DNA from: Actinomortierella ambigua
Taxonomy: Eukaryota; Mortierellomycota; Mortierellomycetes; Mortierellales; Mortierellaceae
Length of the DNA: 11,270 nt
Assembly (NCBI GenBank): GCA_016098155.1
Contig: JAAAJB010000830.1
Coordinates: forward strand, 1 to 11,270
Direction of reading: 5' to 3'
Within the stretch, counting starts at the first letter, position 1, and every line of letters starts with the position of its first letter. The notes under the pieces were generated by a model, which saw only the letters and a list, made by a program, of their open reading frames with translations, was not told where the DNA came from and did no database searches. This document shows, one piece after another, positions 8,043 to 11,270 of the stretch. Both the position numbers and the translations under genes were made by a program.

Positions 8043-9518
8043 TCTTTCGTCTTGCGCCATGACTCTATCCTGGTTGGTATCCAGCACATTAATTATGGAT
8101 CCGAGGCTAGACTTCTTGCCCACTAGTTGCTTTCGCGACGTCGTACGAAACCAACTATTGTCACGTGAATTTTCCTCAACCGATACCGACGCGTCGTGAG
8201 AAGCAATATCAGCGCTACCTAGCAGATTCGATAGTCTTTGGTCCAATGCTTGATTTTGCCACCTGACTGCTTCCACCTCGCTCTGCTCAGTGCCACGACC
8301 TTCAGCATACATGCCACTAACACGATCCATGGCGTCGAGATGGCCTAGTTGTGCTGCTCGAAGATACCAAACGAAGGCCTTTTCGTTGTCCTTTGGGACA
8401 CCACTACCGTCAATCTCGTACATCTCTGCAAGAGACATTTGTGCATCCGCGTCGTTGAGCACCGCCTTGCGGCTCAGGCTGACGAGCTCCGTTAGTGGTT
8501 GGGTGGCTCTCGCTTCCGCGAACGCTGAAGTTACCATGGGTGATACCCCAGGGACCATGCTTTGCTCGTGTGTGCTATCGGTCAACGTGCACCATAATGT
8601 GCCAGCAGTGTTCGTACCGTCAAGTACCGATGAGGCATCGTCCACGATGATCACCTCGTGAGCATCTGGTCGGTCGGATGGGTCTTGCTTCCAACACAGG
8701 TCGACCCAATGCTGGTAGATAGTCGGTGTCTTTTCGGGTAGCTGCTCACGTTGGCCGCCATGAACAGCCTGCGCCATTACAAGGTTATTTGCTATGGCCT
8801 TGAAAGGAACAGTGCACATGGCCGCCATCTCCCACATCACCATTCCAAACGCGTACATGTCCGACTTGGTGGTGTATCGAGGTCGCTCTGAGACAACCAG
8901 TTCAGGAGCCATCCATCGGAATGTGCCTCGCATGACTTCAGTCGAATGACCACCGCTGGATGTCTTGACCACCGCGAGTCCAAAGTCACAGAGCTTGACT
9001 TCCATGTGGCGTGTGAGAAGCACATTGTCGCTCTTGAGGTCTCGATGGAGGATGCCTTCGTGATGGATGTAGGCCAAGCCATAGGCCATCTCCTGTGCGA
9101 TCCGACTCTTGATATGCCAGCCAGCCACGCGAGAATCCTCGATGGCTTGCCTAAGACTGCCACCTTCGGCAAAGTCCATGGCAAGAGAGATTTCGTTGCC
9201 TTGACGATGTACGCCATAGAACTGGATGATATGGCGGTACTGAAGGTGTTTGAGCAAGTCAATCTCATGTTGGATGGTCTCGACCTGGTCTGTGGTGTGT
9301 TGATGGAGTTGAAACCTCTTGATGGCAGCCTTGCGCATGTTGTAGCGGCCCTTGAAGACGGCACCGTACGCACCAATACCGATGAGTTTTCCTATCTCTA
9401 ACACAGCCTGGAGAAGAGGGATGTGTGAGTATTCTGACAAAAGAGAGAGGGTGGTATTCGGGGCAGACGAGCATGCCGGCCGGTATTTGCTTACTTGTGT
9501 GGTGTTTTCGGAGTTCAT
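7515..9518 (-). CDS. TKL-like protein kinase with C-terminal Sel1 repeats, cut short by a stop codon
   Basis: Protein kinase fused to Sel1-like repeats, probably a cytosolic signalling or scaffold protein; substrates unknown. Exons 9518-9495 and 9407-7515 give 638 residues. The start is the only upstream ATG in frame (AGA-ATG context). The kinase domain (about 9-265) has a GIGAYGAV loop (18-25), K38 in AAIK, E56, HRDLKSDN (129-136), DFG (149-151), GTFRWMAPE (169-177), D191 and R254, so it should be active. Two diverged Sel1 units (about 329-400) are followed by a Ser-rich linker (401-463). Then come 36-residue units starting at 464, 500, 536, 572 and 608, with the pattern NLGxMYxxGRGVEQSDVEAVKWYTKAASQGN. 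The last unit ends in TAG where the others have AAG (Lys). Sequence beyond it is still Sel1-like. Whether this shortened protein is functional is unknown. Confidence 0.88.
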   Translation of the reverse strand: MNSENTTQVSKYRPACSSAPNTTLSLLSEYSHIPLLQAVLEIGKLIGIGAYGAVFKGRYNMRKAAIKRFQLHQHTTDQVETIQHEIDLLKHLQYRHIIQFYGVHRQGNEISLAMDFAEGGSLRQAIEDSRVAGWHIKSRIAQEMAYGLAYIHHEGILHRDLKSDNVLLTRHMEVKLCDFGLAVVKTSSGGHSTEVMRGTFRWMAPELVVSERPRYTTKSDMYAFGMVMWEMAAMCTVPFKAIANNLVMAQAVHGGQREQLPEKTPTIYQHWVDLCWKQDPSDRPDAHEVIIVDDASSVLDGTNTAGTLWCTLTDSTHEQSMVPGVSPMVTSAFAEARATQPLTELVSLSRKAVLNDADAQMSLAEMYEIDGSGVPKDNEKAFVWYLRAAQLGHLDAMDRVSGMYAEGRGTEQSEVEAVRWQNQALDQRLSNLLGSADIASHDASVSVEENSRDNSWFRTTSRKQLVGKKSSLGSIINVLDTNQDRVMAQDERGDARAQFIVGSMYEQGRGVEQSDVEAVKWYTKAVSQGNPNAQFNLGSMYEHGRGVEQSVVEAVKWFTKAASQGNSNAQCNLGLMYEQGRGVEQSDVEAVKWYTKAASLGNPSGQRNLGLMYLDGRGVEQSDVDAVKWYTKAASQGNPQAQKNLGLMYLYGRGVEQSDVEAVKWYT
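9408..9494 (-). other. Kinase intron (87 bp, in frame)
   Basis: On the minus strand: donor GTAAGC, acceptor CTCCAG, between codons. It separates an 8-codon first exon (MNSENTTQ) from AVLEIGKLIGIG, the first strand of the kinase domain. The length is a multiple of three and has no stop, so retention would insert 29 residues without a frameshift. Splice sites and position just before the kinase domain favour a true intron. Confidence 0.8.
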
Positions 9519-9702
9519 TCTGCGGAGCGATGTAGGCCAAGTATTCAGATGACGGTGTGCGGATGAGACAAATGAATGAGATTGCAATGGGGGAGATTGA
9601 TGAGTAGCGAATATACATCTTTCTTGTGTTCACAAACAAATAGATGAGAGCATTGCAGCCAAAGGATGCCTTTCAGATACAAAATAAGTCCTGTATATGT
9701 AC
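9519..9702 (-). promoter_or_regulatory. Upstream region of the kinase gene
   Basis: About 184 bp from the kinase ATG to the junction with unit 2. The part nearest the ATG is pyrimidine-rich on the coding strand. TACATATACA (9701-9692 on the minus strand) is the only TATA-like motif and lies about 180 bases upstream of the ATG. No coding sequence is seen here. Promoter status is inferred from position. Confidence 0.4.
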
Positions 9703-10241
9703 CTGATAACGTCACACAGCAATGCAGTTGATGTCTATGGTTCCGCTGACAGTCGACACCAAGTTTTGTAACAGTTGAAACGGAAACAAACGCTAACGAG
9801 GATGGTATGGATCTGCAGAAGCGCAATGCTATTAGAACATATGCTCGCTCGGGGTGGCCCCCATATGAGGATAGGGATGGTGATGGCTTTCCGGACGCGT
9901 GGAAGGTGCGATTTACATTGGCTGCCGGAGTGGTATCGGCACCGGCTCACCATGAGCAGCTCCAGGTCCACACTCATGGCAGGCGGCAGCCTGCAGTGGG
10001 GATGACAGGGAGCCATCATCAGTACACGGTGCATGTCCCCAACCCGAACGAAGATCAGGATGGCATGTACAAGTCAGGCACACTGCCTGTCAGCGAAAGC
10101 GTTGGTGTTCACTCCATGCAGGACGTACCCGTGTTTACACAGGGCCCTGGGTCAGAACTGTTCCGAGGTGTGATGGACAATACTCAAGTATTCCATAGTA
10201 TCGCAGCTATCCTGGGACTAGGCGAACAGATTGACAAGTAG
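9703..10241 (+). pseudogene. 5'-truncated copy of the alkaline phosphatase gene
   Basis: Bases 9703-9809 keep traces of the TADHGHAFDVYGS segment (AVDVYG readable at 9725-9742) but carry insertions and an in-frame TAA. From ATG 9807-9809 an open frame of 144 codons runs to the TAG at 10239-10241. It matches residues 534-677 of the complete phosphatase, with about 10 amino-acid changes. It keeps the DRDGDGFPDAW loop and the last metal-binding His (VHSMQDVPVF) but lacks the nucleophile, the other metal ligands and the signal peptide, so it cannot be a phosphatase. It may be a plain remnant or may code for a short protein. Confidence 0.85.
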
Positions 10242-10735
10242 GATGGTTACAGATATGATGTGGAAGAGTGGCCAGCGCTCATTGAATGCTAGAGTCATAG
10301 TTCGATCATTTAGTGGTTGACACTCTCAATACCTTGTTCAGCATTTTTCACCGAGAATTTGCTGCCTCCTTATTAGCGAACACCCTTGCCCCCGAACAAG
10401 TCTCTAATGAATACAACTTGGTCAACGTTTTTGTTTGATTCTTGCAGACATTGATTGATGTCAATGATGTAGGTGAGATTGGGCGCCGGTAGAGCTCCAT
10501 ATTCACTCAAGAGAAGCAAAACAAGCTGCGTAAACCAACAATTCTCAAACTCGAAGTTTGTGTTAAAGGCGTGGAAATTTCCTGCAAACATTTGAGGGTG
10601 ATGCACTCCGATGGTTTCCATTGTCACAATAGTCTACTGAACACAAAATATTGGACCCCACATCCTACCGAAGTGCCAATGCTAAGAAACAGTCGTTGAA
10701 AAAAGCATCAATTCGAGATCAAATCAAGCTACTAA
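10242..10735. other. Convergent intergenic region, copy 2
   Basis: About 494 bp that aligns along its length with 6507-7013, with scattered substitutions and small indels. It holds the identical 32-base block (10501-10532) and a conserved T-rich TTGCAG (about 10431-10447). A minus-strand frame of 84 codons (10627-10373) is not kept open in copy 1, so it is not called as a gene. Confidence 0.6.
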
Positions 10736-11270
10736 CTATCTCTGAAGGAACTCCATTCTTTGCTGCGAGTCATCGTGGCCTTGGGCAGCAGCCTGCCTGT
10801 ACCATGCAAGCGCCTGGATCTTGTCCATGCGAACGCCTCGGCCTCGCTCATAGAGCCGCCCGAGATTGTGCTGGGCTGCCACATATCCTTTCTCAGCTCC
10901 AATGCGATTCACTTCAACAGCATCAGAGACACTGCATGGTGTCCGTCGATCATGCGACGTGAGCCACTTGACATGGAAGTGTGCACTTGGGTATCCTTTG
11001 TCATGGGCCTTGGTAAACAAATCAAGTGCATGGTGATGACTTGTCTCAACACCGAAGCCGAGTTCATACATCGACGCAAGATTTCCATGACCATGTGCAT
11101 TACCCTGGGCCGAGCTTTTTTTGTACCATTCCACAGCCAATGTATCATCTTGTTCGACCCCTTGACCCAAGTCATACATCCATCCAAGGTTGTTCTGTCC
11201 ACTCGAATCCCCTTTGCTGGCTGCCTTGGTGTACCACTTGACCGCTTCAGCATCGTTCTGTTCGACACCT
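10736..11270 (-). CDS. Second Sel1-repeat (kinase-type) gene, 3' end only
   Basis: The 177 C-terminal residues of a paralogue of the kinase-Sel1 gene. The frame is open from the window edge (GVEQNDAEAVKWYTKAASKG) to the TAG at 10736-10738. Sel1 units with NLGWMYDLGQGVEQ, NLASMYELGFGVE and NLGRLYERGRGV are visible. It has AAG and GGA at the two positions where the first copy has stops, so this end is intact. It lacks three residues found in copy 1 and ends slightly earlier (MEFLQR). The kinase domain, if present, lies to the right of the window, so the kinase part of the call rests on the paralogue. Confidence 0.85.
   Translation of the reverse strand, partial: GVEQNDAEAVKWYTKAASKGDSSGQNNLGWMYDLGQGVEQDDTLAVEWYKKSSAQGNAHGHGNLASMYELGFGVETSHHHALDLFTKAHDKGYPSAHFHVKWLTSHDRRTPCSVSDAVEVNRIGAEKGYVAAQHNLGRLYERGRGVRMDKIQALAWYRQAAAQGHDDSQQRMEFLQR

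Larger units (their letters stand above)
5970..9702. repeat. Tandem duplication, unit 1 (about 3.73 kb)
   Basis: Unit 1 runs from inside the last third of the alkaline phosphatase gene, through the intergenic stretch and the kinase gene, to the kinase upstream region. It is followed directly by a second copy. Matching points: 6075 with 9810, the phosphatase stop 6504 with 10239, and the last shared kinase codons near 7560 with 11270. The offset falls from 3735 to 3710 through small indels. The right limit is set by where unit 2 starts. Confidence 0.85.
9703..11270. repeat. Tandem duplication, unit 2 (runs off the right edge)
   Basis: Second copy of the segment starting near 5970. Bases 9703-9809 match only loosely, with indels. 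From 9810 to 10241 identity is above 90 percent, the intergenic part is lower, and the kinase tail is about 90 percent. The copy continues beyond the window, so the full unit length and any third unit cannot be seen. Confidence 0.85.

Noticed and set aside
8161..8166. CACGTG site (Pho4-type E-box)
   Set aside because: It lies inside the kinase coding region, far from the phosphatase promoter, so it is probably chance.
7519..8199. 226-codon plus-strand repeat protein (YHLTASTSLCSTPRP units)
   Set aside because: It is the antisense of the 108-bp Sel1 units; the periodicity comes from the minus-strand gene.
10373..10627. 84-codon minus-strand frame in intergenic copy 2
   Set aside because: Copy 1 does not keep this frame open, and the differences show no bias to silent positions.

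Overview
The window is eukaryotic nuclear DNA, almost certainly fungal. Genes are split by short GT-AG introns of about 90 to 300 bases, proteins carry long Ser/Thr/Asn/Gly low-complexity stretches, and a TKL-type kinase fused to Sel1 repeats is present. That fusion, the codon use (roughly half GC) and the compact layout fit an early-diverging fungus such as Mortierellomycota or another mucoromycete. This placement is inference.

Left part (1-3556, + strand): the 3' five exons of a lipin / Pah1-type phosphatidate phosphatase. The five exons join in frame to 1009 residues. They carry the DxDxT phosphatase motif, a WRDPLP-type motif, and an acidic tail reached only after about 500 residues of low-complexity sequence. 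The N-terminal lipin domain lies left of the window.

Middle (3937-6506, + strand): a complete three-exon, 677-residue secreted alkaline phosphatase of the PhoA family. It has a signal peptide and every expected catalytic and metal-binding residue. It converges on a minus-strand gene (9518-7515) encoding a TKL-like protein kinase followed by Sel1 repeats. Two in-frame stop codons (TAG 7515-7517, TGA 7473-7475) cut this gene short of a still well-preserved C-terminal region (7514-7014).

Right part (about 9703-11270): a tandem partial duplication of the preceding 3.7 kb. It holds a 5'-truncated alkaline phosphatase fragment with an ATG-led 144-codon ORF, a second copy of the intergenic stretch, and the 3' end of a second Sel1 gene that is uninterrupted up to the window edge. 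The original order was alkaline phosphatase towards kinase (convergent), and the duplication repeats this convergent unit.

How the genes relate: lipin acts in lipid synthesis, the alkaline phosphatase is exported, and the kinase-Sel1 protein is probably a signalling or scaffold protein. No shared pathway is evident. The most unusual content is the duplicated module, with its asymmetric decay: one phosphatase copy is decapitated and one kinase copy has lost its tail.
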